DNA of 64,000 nt, from assembly GCF_947501225.1 (NCBI RefSeq), contig NZ_CANMUW010000004.1, positions 62,001-126,000 of the forward strand, in the 5' to 3' direction. The stretch comes from an uncultured Shewanella sp. (GTDB taxonomy: Bacteria > Pseudomonadota > Gammaproteobacteria > Enterobacterales > Shewanellaceae). The notes under the pieces are model-generated. The model was not told the origin of the DNA and searched no databases. It saw only the letters and a program-made list of their open reading frames with translations. The number at the start of each line of letters is the position of its first letter. Position 1 is the stretch's first letter. Below, piece by piece: positions 28,323 to 37,224 of the stretch. Made by a program: the position numbers and the translations under genes.

Positions 28323-28902
28323 TATCTACACTTCCCTTATCACGACTTTTCTTATACATGAGTAAATCGATAACTTGTTCACCACGAACCAATACCACCG
28401 ATGTATGCTTTAACTCTTTGACGGTGAACCCCTCGAAGGTATCACCCTGCTTTAACTTTAACCATGAGGTCTGCCCACTTTCGTGCTCGCTTCGCTCGAG
28501 TAAGGCGAAATGCTGGCGCTCGTTGATCACCGCTTTGAGCCTCAACTGAGATGTATCTGTATAGAGATCGAGCAGATCCCCGTGTTGGCTATCGATATCG
28601 GGGATGACTTTCTTACTTCCCCCGGCTTTATCGTCTTGTTTCGCCGCCTGCTCCTCGGCCAGTTTTCGTGCCGCACTGTCATATTTACTGTACTGAGCTA
28701 ACAGCTCATCTCTCTGCTGCTTAGTTATCAGCGCAATTCCCGATAGCTCATCCAGTGTCAGCTCGGTCGATATAGACTCGCTCTCACTCGAATCGATCCA
28801 GACACGCTGTGAAAAATCACTGACAGAAATCAATAAGGTTCCGGCTATAGCTGCCAGGACATACTTCGAACCCAGCAAATTTATCCAGTTTGCAGACATC
28901 AT
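28315..28902 (-). CDS. gspC: Type II secretion inner-membrane clamp protein GspC-like
   Basis: GspC links the inner-membrane platform to the secretin. The 195-residue protein has one N-terminal membrane helix (about 13-30), an acidic/charged linker with Lys/Asp-rich residues (KQDDKAGGSKK), and a C-terminal homology-region-like beta domain (LRLKAVINERQHFALLERSE, then LKQGDTFEGFTVKEL). There is no PDZ domain, so it resembles the short GspC or PilP form. Its ATG overlaps the gspM stop by four bases. Confidence 0.75.
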   Translation of the reverse strand: MMSANWINLLGSKYVLAAIAGTLLISVSDFSQRVWIDSSESESISTELTLDELSGIALITKQQRDELLAQYSKYDSAARKLAEEQAAKQDDKAGGSKKVIPDIDSQHGDLLDLYTDTSQLRLKAVINERQHFALLERSEHESGQTSWLKLKQGDTFEGFTVKELKHTSVVLVRGEQVIDLLMYKKSRDKGSVDNA

Positions 28903-29459
28903 TTGCTTAACTCACTCTGCATATAAAAATTTAGTGTCATCTGCCCACTCGCCTCACCGATCTTTGTCTTACCCTGCCGACGAAATGCGAAATTAAAATC
29001 GGCTACCTCGACCCATTTTGGCCTGGACTCCAGCTCAGCCATCAAGTTCGGAAAACGAACGCCATCGCCCATAAAACGCACCTGCAATTGATATAAGGTC
29101 AGGTCAAACTCATCGAGCTGCTTGGTTATCAACCAGCCAATACCGGACACTTTCAATCCGTAGTTTTGAATGAGACTCTCAAGCTGTTTCTGTTGCTCCA
29201 GTTTAAAGGCATTTTCACTCTGATATGGATAGAGGCGATCACGGTTTTGATTTACCTTTTCACGCAAGGGTTCCAGCAGAGGGGCAATCGTCTGTTGGTT
29301 TGCGACAGCCCGCTCAGCCTTAGCCAATCGTTTCGATTCAAGCTGCAGCTCGATTTTTTGATTGTCCTGCCACTCGACAAGAGGCACCCCTATAAACCTG
29401 GCCAGTACAAGGCTAACCAAGAGGGTTAAAAGATAGGGCTTCTCTTTAAAAATATCCAT
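28899..29459 (-). CDS. gspM: Type II secretion platform protein GspM-like
   Basis: The 186-residue protein has a short N-terminal cytoplasmic piece, one membrane helix (about 10-28), a coiled-coil-like segment (QLESKRLAKAERAVANQQ) and a C-terminal ferredoxin-like domain, the layout of GspM/PilO. The assignment rests mainly on this layout and on the position after gspL, since GspM sequences are poorly conserved. I start at the ATG that overlaps the gspL stop (TGATG). Confidence 0.7.
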   Translation of the reverse strand: MDIFKEKPYLLTLLVSLVLARFIGVPLVEWQDNQKIELQLESKRLAKAERAVANQQTIAPLLEPLREKVNQNRDRLYPYQSENAFKLEQQKQLESLIQNYGLKVSGIGWLITKQLDEFDLTLYQLQVRFMGDGVRFPNLMAELESRPKWVEVADFNFAFRRQGKTKIGEASGQMTLNFYMQSELSK

Positions 29460-30574
29460 CAACTCAAGCCTCCCTTTATCTGAAAGCTTATGGTGAAGGA
29501 CTCTTTCTTGCGACTTTTATGTACCTGGTTATCAAATTTAGCGTCGATAACATTAGGGTTTGCTACAAGCGCCTCGAGCAAACTGGTCGCTTTCGACGTT
29601 TCACCGATAAGCACGAAACGTTCGCCGCGATAACGGACACTGGTAAAGCGTGCCTGTTGCATTAAGGGCTCGATGACCTGCCAAAATGGGGTCTTTATCG
29701 ACTGAGTCGAAATAAATGCCTGCTGTTTGTTAAGCTCGGCAGATAATTGATTAAACTCTGTCTGTATGTTCAGTGCCTGCTCGACCTCATCGCGATTGTC
29801 ATCCAACTGCGCATCCAGCCAGAGCCCTTGAACGCCGAGGTAAGCCGAGCTTAAAGTTAGATATAGAGTGGCTGTAACCAACGTGGCCAAAAGGACAGGC
29901 TTTAGCTCCTGTGTCCACTGGGTCGAACTATCGCTCTTTACCAGAAAGTTAACCGGATATTGGGTTAGTAGTTTAGGCAGTGTCTGTATGACGGTCTGAG
30001 CATGCAGAATGTCACTTACCTCGTCAGGGGTAACTACATCAGGTCCGCCTGGTAATGAGATCCCCGATGCCATGGCGAAGCTGGCCGTATTTGTTATTAA
30101 GCCGCCTTTTGGTGCAGAAACAACCCCGAAAGGTGTGCGGGTTATATACAGCTGCCCCTGTTTAAAATGGGTGATGAGAGTACTGAACAGCGGGCAGTTA
30201 AAACCAAATACAAAACTTTCCGGTAGTATCAATTTGCAATCGGGCAGATGTGGATCAAAAAACCACTGATTCGTTGCCGTCTGCCCCTCATGAGATGGAT
30301 AGACCACATGCTGCTGGTAACCAGGTTGTGATTGGGCTTCCAGCTTTAGAAGCTTAATAACTTCCTTCCGGTCATCCAGTGGGTAGGTCTTACTAACCTC
30401 CTGATAGTGCCCTCTGGCAACGATAAGTACTCTGGGAACAAAGCTGTCATCCGCTTTTTTCCACGACGCTACACCTTCACCGTTGAGTTGCAGCCGAAAC
30501 AGACCGTGATCGTAATAGCCGACACCAGCCATAGCGAACACTTTCGTCAGCATATTTTCAAGTTTTTTCATCAT
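29459..30574 (-). CDS. gspL: Type II secretion platform protein GspL-like
   Basis: GspL couples the cytoplasmic ATPase GspE to the platform. The protein (371 residues) has a cytoplasmic N-terminal part with an actin-like-fold feel, a single membrane helix near 227-248 (PVLLATLVTATLYLTLSSAY), a coiled coil (VEQALNIQTEFNQLSAELNK) and a C-terminal ferredoxin-like domain. The cytoplasmic part is divergent from the well-known GspL proteins. The ATG overlaps the gspK stop in TAATG. Confidence 0.72.
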   Translation of the reverse strand: MMKKLENMLTKVFAMAGVGYYDHGLFRLQLNGEGVASWKKADDSFVPRVLIVARGHYQEVSKTYPLDDRKEVIKLLKLEAQSQPGYQQHVVYPSHEGQTATNQWFFDPHLPDCKLILPESFVFGFNCPLFSTLITHFKQGQLYITRTPFGVVSAPKGGLITNTASFAMASGISLPGGPDVVTPDEVSDILHAQTVIQTLPKLLTQYPVNFLVKSDSSTQWTQELKPVLLATLVTATLYLTLSSAYLGVQGLWLDAQLDDNRDEVEQALNIQTEFNQLSAELNKQQAFISTQSIKTPFWQVIEPLMQQARFTSVRYRGERFVLIGETSKATSLLEALVANPNVIDAKFDNQVHKSRKKESFTISFQIKGGLS

Positions 30575-31485
30575 TACCAAATCGTTTCTAGGTTTTCGAC
30601 AACAGTGCCACTCTTATCGGCATATCTTTCTAACTTTACTGTTCGTTGTTTTTCGAGTGTCACTTCACCATATTGTACCCTAAAGGTTATCTGAAATATG
30701 TTACCCGGAGACAAGGCGACACCAATATTGTCATATACACCCGTTGACTGACTAAATTCTGCCCGGGTTAGTGTCCCGAGCTCTCTTAAATTCAATACCG
30801 ATTCGGCATCGCTGTTAAGAAAAGCCTGTAACACCGGCTTTGGCGCAAACATGGGGTTAAAATAACTCGTTTGCACGATAGAGAGATTAGATGACAATGT
30901 TTGCCAGTTTATCTTCTTGGCCCCTTTTACCAGCTGCATCTCGGTTTTCAAGCTAATGGGGCGATTTCTGGGCCCCAGCTCATAATCTCCCTTCTCGGCC
31001 CCGTTTAATCGGGTCAGATCGTCTTTATCCTGCCAATCTAACAAGCTATCGACAATAACACTACTTTCATTTTCATCTGCCCCCAGTTGCTTCAGGGTAT
31101 TTCGAAGCAGTAAACGGTCTGGGGTTCGAATATTGATTAACCCCGCAACATCCTGGATCTCAACGCTGGCATATTCATCAATAGCTATAGGTTTGGCATA
31201 AAAGTTATAGTTCTTCGGCAGTGGGTTATTAGCAGATATTGAATAGTCTTTACTCAGTAGCTCAAAGATCACGCGTGACTCGGCAGATTTCAGGTGCAGA
31301 GTTGCATTCGCCCTGTCATCAGCCAGCTTAGCCACCGCTATCTGTTGACGCGATGTCAAGGTAAGGTACATGGCCAGAACCGAGATTATTGCGCTAATCA
31401 ACAGCACCTGTAACAGGGCTATCCCCTTCTGCTTGACCGGGCCTAACTTCCTCCCTGTCATTGAGTCCCTGTACTTTACGTTCAC
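30574..31485 (-). CDS. gspK: Type II secretion minor pseudopilin GspK
   Basis: GspK caps the pseudopilus tip with GspI and GspJ. The prepilin motif is KQKG followed by IALLQVLLI (cleavage after Gly21), with glutamine where other pseudopilins have Glu5; absence of Glu5 is normal for GspK. At 303 residues it has the family's large globular domain, with the segment VDSLLDWQDKDDLTRLNGAE. It starts at GTG, overlapping the gspJ stop. Confidence 0.87.
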   Translation of the reverse strand: MNVKYRDSMTGRKLGPVKQKGIALLQVLLISAIISVLAMYLTLTSRQQIAVAKLADDRANATLHLKSAESRVIFELLSKDYSISANNPLPKNYNFYAKPIAIDEYASVEIQDVAGLINIRTPDRLLLRNTLKQLGADENESSVIVDSLLDWQDKDDLTRLNGAEKGDYELGPRNRPISLKTEMQLVKGAKKINWQTLSSNLSIVQTSYFNPMFAPKPVLQAFLNSDAESVLNLRELGTLTRAEFSQSTGVYDNIGVALSPGNIFQITFRVQYGEVTLEKQRTVKLERYADKSGTVVENLETIW

Positions 31486-32183
31486 ATCGACTCCTCAGCC
31501 AGGATGCGCTCGGCATCGGACGGAAGAGAGGTCATAAACAGCAGTTTCTGTTCAACAGCCTGTGCGGTGTTATAGACGATTGAAAGCTTAATAGCTTCAG
31601 GAAATAACCGTTTCTCTTTAGCGTTGAAAGAGTGCTGCCACAGCTTAGATGCCACCCCCATGCCCGATTGTTGTAGACTTTTATCCTGAGAGTTTTTCCA
31701 ACCGTAATAGTTAAAGTCCAATGCAGAGACATCTTCGAGAAGTGTCAGTCTGAACGTAAATGTGAGATCTTGCTCGTAACTATCCAGTAGTACTGTATTT
31801 GAGGCAACCTCCTGATAGACGAGCTGCTCCTTCCCCTCCTGGGTAGACTCTATGCTGAGCTGATAGATCACACTATCTGAAGTAGACACACCGTAACGGC
31901 TTGCCGCCCTGAGATACTGCTGCTTTCCATCCAGATATAGCGCACTTTTTTTATTACCCTCACCACTATCTACCAGTAAAGGGGCTGTACTAGCAAACAC
32001 CCGGCGAACCAGTTCGACATTTCGAGTAAACTTAGCAGTTTGTTCGTAACGACCTAACTCTTTTCCCCAGTTTCCGGCGAACAAGCTGAAGCTATAACTC
32101 GCAACGAAGAGCACTAAGCTAAGTAGTGCCGTAGAGATGAGTAACTCTACCAGAGTGAAACCCGACTGCTGTCTATTCATCAT
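31482..32183 (-). CDS. gspJ: Type II secretion minor pseudopilin GspJ
   Basis: The prepilin site is QQSG|FTLVELLIS (cleavage after Gly8, Glu5 present) with a 20-residue hydrophobic helix. Length 233 fits GspJ, which forms the tip complex with GspI and GspK. It overlaps gspI by four bases (ATGA) and gspK by four. Confidence 0.87.
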   Translation of the reverse strand: MMNRQQSGFTLVELLISTALLSLVLFVASYSFSLFAGNWGKELGRYEQTAKFTRNVELVRRVFASTAPLLVDSGEGNKKSALYLDGKQQYLRAASRYGVSTSDSVIYQLSIESTQEGKEQLVYQEVASNTVLLDSYEQDLTFTFRLTLLEDVSALDFNYYGWKNSQDKSLQQSGMGVASKLWQHSFNAKEKRLFPEAIKLSIVYNTAQAVEQKLLFMTSLPSDAERILAEESM

Positions 32184-32638
32184 TGATTTAGATCCCAGCT
32201 GGTTTCCAGATAACGGTACTCCCGTTGGTAGTCGTCATATTCAACATTAACGATAACCTGCCAGAGTTTAAACCGCTTAGCCTGAGCTTCCGTTATACCT
32301 GACTCTGCAACACTTCGCTGTGGCGGAGCTTGATAGTCAATAACCTCAGCCGACCAGGTATAGCTGGACAACCCCATACCGTCCCGGCCGTTTAACGAGA
32401 GTGTTTTATCTTGCCCGTTACTCTGAATATCGCTGTCGATACTATCGATAATTAGCGGCAACAGACCATTGACGTAGATACTGCGCTCAGCCTTATGGCT
32501 GGATAGTACAGCACCACGATAGATTAAGGTGGTAGTCGATATGACCAGAAACAGAATAAAGCCGGCAATTAACACCTCCATCAAGGTGAAGCCAGTATTT
32601 TTGCTGTAATTTAGTTGAAAAGTGTTTGATATTGGCAT
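32180..32638 (-). CDS. gspI: Type II secretion minor pseudopilin GspI
   Basis: The leader is longer than usual (cleavage after Gly16 in NTG|FTLMEVLIAG), Glu5 is present, and the globular part is small (152 residues in total), as expected for GspI. It follows gspH with one base between stop and ATG. Confidence 0.84.
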   Translation of the reverse strand: MPISNTFQLNYSKNTGFTLMEVLIAGFILFLVISTTTLIYRGAVLSSHKAERSIYVNGLLPLIIDSIDSDIQSNGQDKTLSLNGRDGMGLSSYTWSAEVIDYQAPPQRSVAESGITEAQAKRFKLWQVIVNVEYDDYQREYRYLETSWDLNQ

Positions 32639-32639
32639 A

Positions 32640-33077
32640 TTAACGCTGCATCATTTTCTGAACATTAATCGAAAACTGCTTATCCGTTAATTGATATTCA
32701 ACCGTATCGGCCGATGGGAAACCGTTCTTGTTTAAAAGTAGAGTCTGGGGCTGAAAAAAAAGAGTCTCGAAAGTTATCAAATCGATCGGATCTGTATCCG
32801 CTGAATTACCTTCCAGCTCGAGCGGAGTGGCGGCATAAACGACAACCTGATGCCCCTGAAGGTTAACCGAAAGCGGTGTTCCACGATTAAATGCACTGAA
32901 ACTGGTCTTAATCAACCAGTTTTGCAACTGCTTCTCTTCAGTTTTTACCGTGACCTTATCTAAATTATTAACCGCCAACGGACCAACTAAACTCAACAAA
33001 ACGCCCATGATGACCAGGATCACCATGAGCTCGATCAGAGTAAAGCCCTGAGATTTGTGGCTAAAACCCAACATCAT
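32640..33077 (-). CDS. gspH: Type II secretion minor pseudopilin GspH
   Basis: The prepilin site is KSQG|FTLIELMVIL (cleavage after Gly11), followed by a GspH-type domain; 145 residues. Two adjacent ATG codons could start it. It overlaps the end of gspF by 17 bases. Confidence 0.84.
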   Translation of the reverse strand: MMLGFSHKSQGFTLIELMVILVIMGVLLSLVGPLAVNNLDKVTVKTEEKQLQNWLIKTSFSAFNRGTPLSVNLQGHQVVVYAATPLELEGNSADTDPIDLITFETLFFQPQTLLLNKNGFPSADTVEYQLTDKQFSINVQKMMQR

Positions 33078-34263
33078 TCACCGCGACCATACTCATCAAC
33101 ATGACAACAACCACGCCACCAACTATTCCGCCCATCATGAGGATCAATAATGGCTCGATAAGTGTGGTCATTTTCTCGGTCCAGGTCTCGAACTCTTGAC
33201 GACTTCGGTTAGCTATCTCATCAAATACTTTGGCCAGATTACCTGACTCTTCACCCACTTCCAGTAACGAGATATAAAAATCGGGATAGAGTGATGTCTG
33301 TTTAAGCGATGGCGACAGGCTGTGACCATGCTTTACTTTGTTACGCACAATCTCCATCTCTCGTTGCAGTACCTGATTTTTAATATTGCCCTTGGCGAGA
33401 TCGAGTGCCTTATCAATTGGCAAGCCGGCCTCGAGCATCATGGCAAGCGCGCTGTTAAAGCGGATCCGCTCTGTCGTTAGCACAGAGCTTGATAGCCCGG
33501 GAACCTTTAAAAGAGATTCCTGCCACGCTTTTACAAACTTTGGTTGTTTGAATAGGTGGATAATCCCAAATACTCCCCCGACTAAGCCCAAAGCCATAAA
33601 GACTTGGTAGTCCTGCATCCAGTTACTTAAGCCTAACAATGCCTGGGTATACCAGGGCAAGGTTTCCGGCTCGCTGAATAATACCGACAGCTTAGGAACG
33701 ATGAAGTTAAAGATAAATACGATACAGAGCACGCAAACGGCTAAAATCACGAACGGATAGGTCAATGAGGAGATGATCTTTCGCTGTAGATCCCGTCTGA
33801 ACTTTAGATCCTCCGCCAACTTGGCAAAGATTTCGGGAAGCTGGCCCGATGCCTCACCGAGTTCTACAAGGTTGATGTAGAGAGGATCAAATACCTCATC
33901 ATGCTCTGACATAGCCTGAGACAGGCTCTGCCCTTTAGAGATACCACTACTGATAGAGGTTAGCAGCCTGACCAATGCCGGCTGAGCCTTTGAGCGTCGA
34001 ATAATGTCCAGGCCTTTATCGATTCGCACACCACTGGATAGCAGCAAACTCAACTCAGCCGTTAAAAACTCAAGATCCGCTAACGAAACCTTCTTGTTAT
34101 TACCAAAAAGGTTTCCGGCAGACTCTTTGTACTCTTTGATCTCTGAAGGTAGCAAGCCCTGATTTTGAAGCTCAGTTAACGCCGCCGCTTGGCTAACAGC
34201 TTCAATCTGCCCATCAGTCTTAGCACCTGCTTTATCATATGCCTTATAGATAAAAACTTTCAT
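33061..34263 (-). CDS. gspF: Type II secretion inner-membrane platform protein GspF
   Basis: GspF is the polytopic core of the assembly platform. The 400-residue protein shows the two T2SSF repeats (about 70-190 and 270-390), membrane helices near 168-190, 220-240 and 370-395, and the family segments SLADLEFLTAELSLLLSSGVRIDKGL and GEASGQLPEI/GEESGNLAKV. Its ATG shares a base with the gspE stop. Confidence 0.93.
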   Translation of the reverse strand: MKVFIYKAYDKAGAKTDGQIEAVSQAAALTELQNQGLLPSEIKEYKESAGNLFGNNKKVSLADLEFLTAELSLLLSSGVRIDKGLDIIRRSKAQPALVRLLTSISSGISKGQSLSQAMSEHDEVFDPLYINLVELGEASGQLPEIFAKLAEDLKFRRDLQRKIISSLTYPFVILAVCVLCIVFIFNFIVPKLSVLFSEPETLPWYTQALLGLSNWMQDYQVFMALGLVGGVFGIIHLFKQPKFVKAWQESLLKVPGLSSSVLTTERIRFNSALAMMLEAGLPIDKALDLAKGNIKNQVLQREMEIVRNKVKHGHSLSPSLKQTSLYPDFYISLLEVGEESGNLAKVFDEIANRSRQEFETWTEKMTTLIEPLLILMMGGIVGGVVVVMLMSMVAVNDVGF

Positions 34264-35918
34264 TATCCCGCTACTCGTAGCACTTCTTCGACCGTCGTTT
34301 GACCAAGCAGGGCCTTATAGAAGCCATCTTCAAGCAAATTACGCTTACCGCTGTCACTATTGTGCTTACGCGCTTTAGCAATAAAGTCCGAATCTTTTGG
34401 AAGCTTCATTATCTCTTCGTCACAACGCAGGTATTCATTAACCGCTATTCGCCCCTTGTAGCCGGTATGGCCACAGGCTTCGCAGCCAACACCTTTAACT
34501 AAGTTAATTTTTTTGATGTTGAATTTGTCAGCCAATGAACTTAAATCATACTTAGCCATTAAGTCTGCAGCCTCAGGATCCGGCTGAGCACAATGCTCAC
34601 AGGTTCGACGTGCAAGACGCTGCGCTACGATGGAGACTAATGCGGCGTTAAGTAGAAATTCATCGACACCAAGATCCAGCAGTCGGGTATAGGCACTCGC
34701 TGCATCATTGGTATGCACCGTTGAGAAAACCAGATGACCGGTTAATGCGGATTGCATTGCAATACGTGCCGTCTCTTTGTCTCGAATCTCACCTAACATA
34801 ATAATGTCGGGATCTTGTCGAACGATACTTCTCAAGCCGGCGGAGAAATCGAAACCGATATCACTGTTGACCTGTACCTGATTGATACCTTCGAGTTGAT
34901 ATTCAACCGGGTCTTCCAACGTAATAATTTTTACATCATCGTTGTTTAGTTCATTTAAAAAAGTATAAAGGGTCGTCGTTTTACCGCTACCTGTCGGGCC
35001 GGTTAGCAGGATAACACCCGCTGTTTTGGCTAGGTCTTCATTGACATATTGCTGAATATCATCTGCTAATCCAAGCACCTGCATATCATAGGTGACAGAC
35101 TCTTTGCGTAGGAAACGCATAACGACACTTTCACCCTCATTCAAAGGCAGAGCCGACACACGAATATCCAACTCCTGATTCGCAATTTTCATCGCAATTT
35201 TGCCATCTTGCGGACGACGGCGCTCCGCGATATCCATTCCTGACAGAATCTTGAGTCGGGTAACAATAGGAAGTTGCATTCTCGGCGCCAAACGCTCGAC
35301 CTCATGCAAAACACCATCGATACGATAACGTACACGATAGCGCCCCTGATAGGGCTCAAGATGCATATCTGAAGCACCTTGCCTCAAACCTCTTGAAATT
35401 AAAGAGTTCAACAAGTTAACCGTCGGAGCTTCAGAGGCAAGCTCTCTTAACCTCTCCTCCTCGTCACCGATAACAGAATCATCTCCCATTCCTGTATCGG
35501 CCACGTTAAAACGCGCATTCAGAGTTTGGATATCGGCTTCACTGCCAATTAATATAGTTGCTGTAATGCCATTTCTTCTGATGAATTCATTCGCAGAAAG
35601 GTCAAGCGGATACTTAGCAGCAAAGGTCCAATGATTATCGGCTACGCTCAGCGGTGTCCAACAGGCTGCTTTTAGCAACTCTATAGACTCAGAATCGATT
35701 TGAGGAACATCGCGCTCAATCCAGTCGGTTATATCAACTATAGGAAGAGAAAAATACCGACTATAAAGTTCTGGTAAATTATCTTCAGGCAAGCTTCCCA
35801 GATTAACCAGGATCTGTTCTAAATAACCACCATATTTCGCCTGGTAGCTTATAGATTTATCGAGATCTCTCTGAGTTACCTGAAATTCAGTTACAAGAAG
35901 CTCTGCTAATGAGATCAT
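34263..35918 (-). CDS. gspE: Type II secretion ATPase GspE
   Basis: GspE powers pseudopilus assembly from the cytoplasm. Residues 1-150 form MshEN/N1E-like domains. Walker A GPTGSGKT is near 306-313, the Asp box ITLEDPVEYQ near 332, Walker B DPDIIMLGEIRD near 372 and the His box THTNDAAS-type segment near 405 (seen as VHTNDAAS). A tetracysteine zinc motif (CEHC near 441 and CEACGH near 481) is intact. Length 551 is usual. It overlaps gspG by four bases. Confidence 0.95.
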   Translation of the reverse strand: MISLAELLVTEFQVTQRDLDKSISYQAKYGGYLEQILVNLGSLPEDNLPELYSRYFSLPIVDITDWIERDVPQIDSESIELLKAACWTPLSVADNHWTFAAKYPLDLSANEFIRRNGITATILIGSEADIQTLNARFNVADTGMGDDSVIGDEEERLRELASEAPTVNLLNSLISRGLRQGASDMHLEPYQGRYRVRYRIDGVLHEVERLAPRMQLPIVTRLKILSGMDIAERRRPQDGKIAMKIANQELDIRVSALPLNEGESVVMRFLRKESVTYDMQVLGLADDIQQYVNEDLAKTAGVILLTGPTGSGKTTTLYTFLNELNNDDVKIITLEDPVEYQLEGINQVQVNSDIGFDFSAGLRSIVRQDPDIIMLGEIRDKETARIAMQSALTGHLVFSTVHTNDAASAYTRLLDLGVDEFLLNAALVSIVAQRLARRTCEHCAQPDPEAADLMAKYDLSSLADKFNIKKINLVKGVGCEACGHTGYKGRIAVNEYLRCDEEIMKLPKDSDFIAKARKHNSDSGKRNLLEDGFYKALLGQTTVEEVLRVAG

Positions 35919-36316
35919 TTATGCACGATATCCGCATTATCGCCTTCTCCACCCGGCTGACCATCTTTACCATAAGAGGCCATATAATAGGGGTTCCCAT
36001 CCTCTCCAGGCTTCTTGTAGACATAAGGATTGCCCCATGGATCCAGTGGCAGTGCCTTAGGCAGATAAGGTCCATCCCAGGTAGGTTTGTCACTCTTACG
36101 AAGCTCATCGAGTGAATCCGGGTAGTCACCATTATCGAGTCGATATGTATCCAAGGCCGTTTGGAACATCTGCATCTGTGCCGAAGCCGTTTTCTTCTGA
36201 GAAGAGCTGACCTTAGAGAACATAGCCGGTGCAACCAGAGAGGCTAAAAGGCCAATAATAACAATCACGATTAGCAGTTCAATCAGTGTGAAACCGCGCT
36301 TTTTAATTTGATTCAT
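35915..36316 (-). CDS. gspG: Type II secretion major pseudopilin GspG
   Basis: The prepilin site is KKRG|FTLIELLIVI (cleavage after Gly8, Glu5 present). The C-terminal part has the conserved GDYPDSLDEL and LPLDPWGNPYVYKKPGEDG with the calcium-loop-like GGEGDNADI. At 133 residues it is a normal GspG. It is the first gene of the T2SS operon and lies 147 bases after the last glycosyltransferase gene on the same strand, with no strong terminator between. No prepilin peptidase gene is in the window, so PilD must be supplied from elsewhere. Confidence 0.95.
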   Translation of the reverse strand: MNQIKKRGFTLIELLIVIVIIGLLASLVAPAMFSKVSSSQKKTASAQMQMFQTALDTYRLDNGDYPDSLDELRKSDKPTWDGPYLPKALPLDPWGNPYVYKKPGEDGNPYYMASYGKDGQPGGEGDNADIVHK

Positions 36317-36463
36317 TCGTATACTACCGAAAAATAAGTTGGTGAGGATATTAGCAATGTTAATAGCCCAACAGCAACAGTTGGACCAAGATTATCTATT
36401 CCAAGTCTGCCAGTGTAACCGAATCGAGACACATCTGGCTGAAAGTAATGAATATGTAACTAT

Positions 36464-37213
36464 TTATATGCGATTTCGAATCGCGTTATAGGCATAAGAT
36501 ACAAAATAGTATGCCGACTTCATGAAAGGCAGCTTTTCAACTTCTCTGTATACTCGCCATTGGTATTTTGCCGCAGTCACTTTGTTTGATGAAACCGTCG
36601 ATACACCGACATAGTAATCCGCTAAACACTCTTCAATACCATATGCCTTATCAATCTTTCTAAGTATTTTTAGCCAAAGTCCAAGATCTTGTCTTTTAGA
36701 GATGTTCGGCATATAAACCTTGCCCAACTTTTCAGTATCGTAACAGGCGGTTAAACAACCGATACTGTTTGTCTTAAGGGTGTCGGAATAGGTGACAAAT
36801 TCAGGAACATTCATGAAACCGAGTTCACGCCCATCTTCATGTACTCGCCTATAGCTTGTATAAGAAAGCGCAATATCTCTGTTTTGCATAAATTTAATCT
36901 GCTTCTCAAGTTTTTCTGGGTGCCAGGTATCATCGGCATCAAGAAAGGCAATATATCGGCCATTGGCACTACTGATTGCACGGTTACGCGTAACTGCAGG
37001 ACCGGCATTCCAGGTACGCTTAATTAACTTGATTCTACTATCTCGATTTGCGAACTCTTGAATCACTGCACAAGAGTCATCACTTGAAAAGTCATCGGAA
37101 ATTAGCATCTCCCAATTTTGATAACTTTGGCTTAGAACAGATTCAATAGTTTTTGCAACCGAAGTTGCACAATTAAATGATGGAGTGATGATCGATACTA
37201 AAGGACTAGTCAT
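36464..37213 (-). CDS. GT2 glycosyltransferase
   Basis: A GT-A fold glycosyltransferase of 249 residues with SIITPSFNCATSV at the N-terminus, the DD near ISDDFSSDD, and the metal-binding AFLDADDTWHPEKLEKQ near residue 92. Proteins of this type add a sugar to a lipid-linked repeat unit on the cytoplasmic side of the inner membrane. Donor and acceptor are unknown. It is the last gene of the polysaccharide operon. Confidence 0.88.
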   Translation of the reverse strand: MTSPLVSIITPSFNCATSVAKTIESVLSQSYQNWEMLISDDFSSDDSCAVIQEFANRDSRIKLIKRTWNAGPAVTRNRAISSANGRYIAFLDADDTWHPEKLEKQIKFMQNRDIALSYTSYRRVHEDGRELGFMNVPEFVTYSDTLKTNSIGCLTACYDTEKLGKVYMPNISKRQDLGLWLKILRKIDKAYGIEECLADYYVGVSTVSSNKVTAAKYQWRVYREVEKLPFMKSAYYFVSYAYNAIRNRI

Positions 37214-37224
37214 ATTTACGTTTA

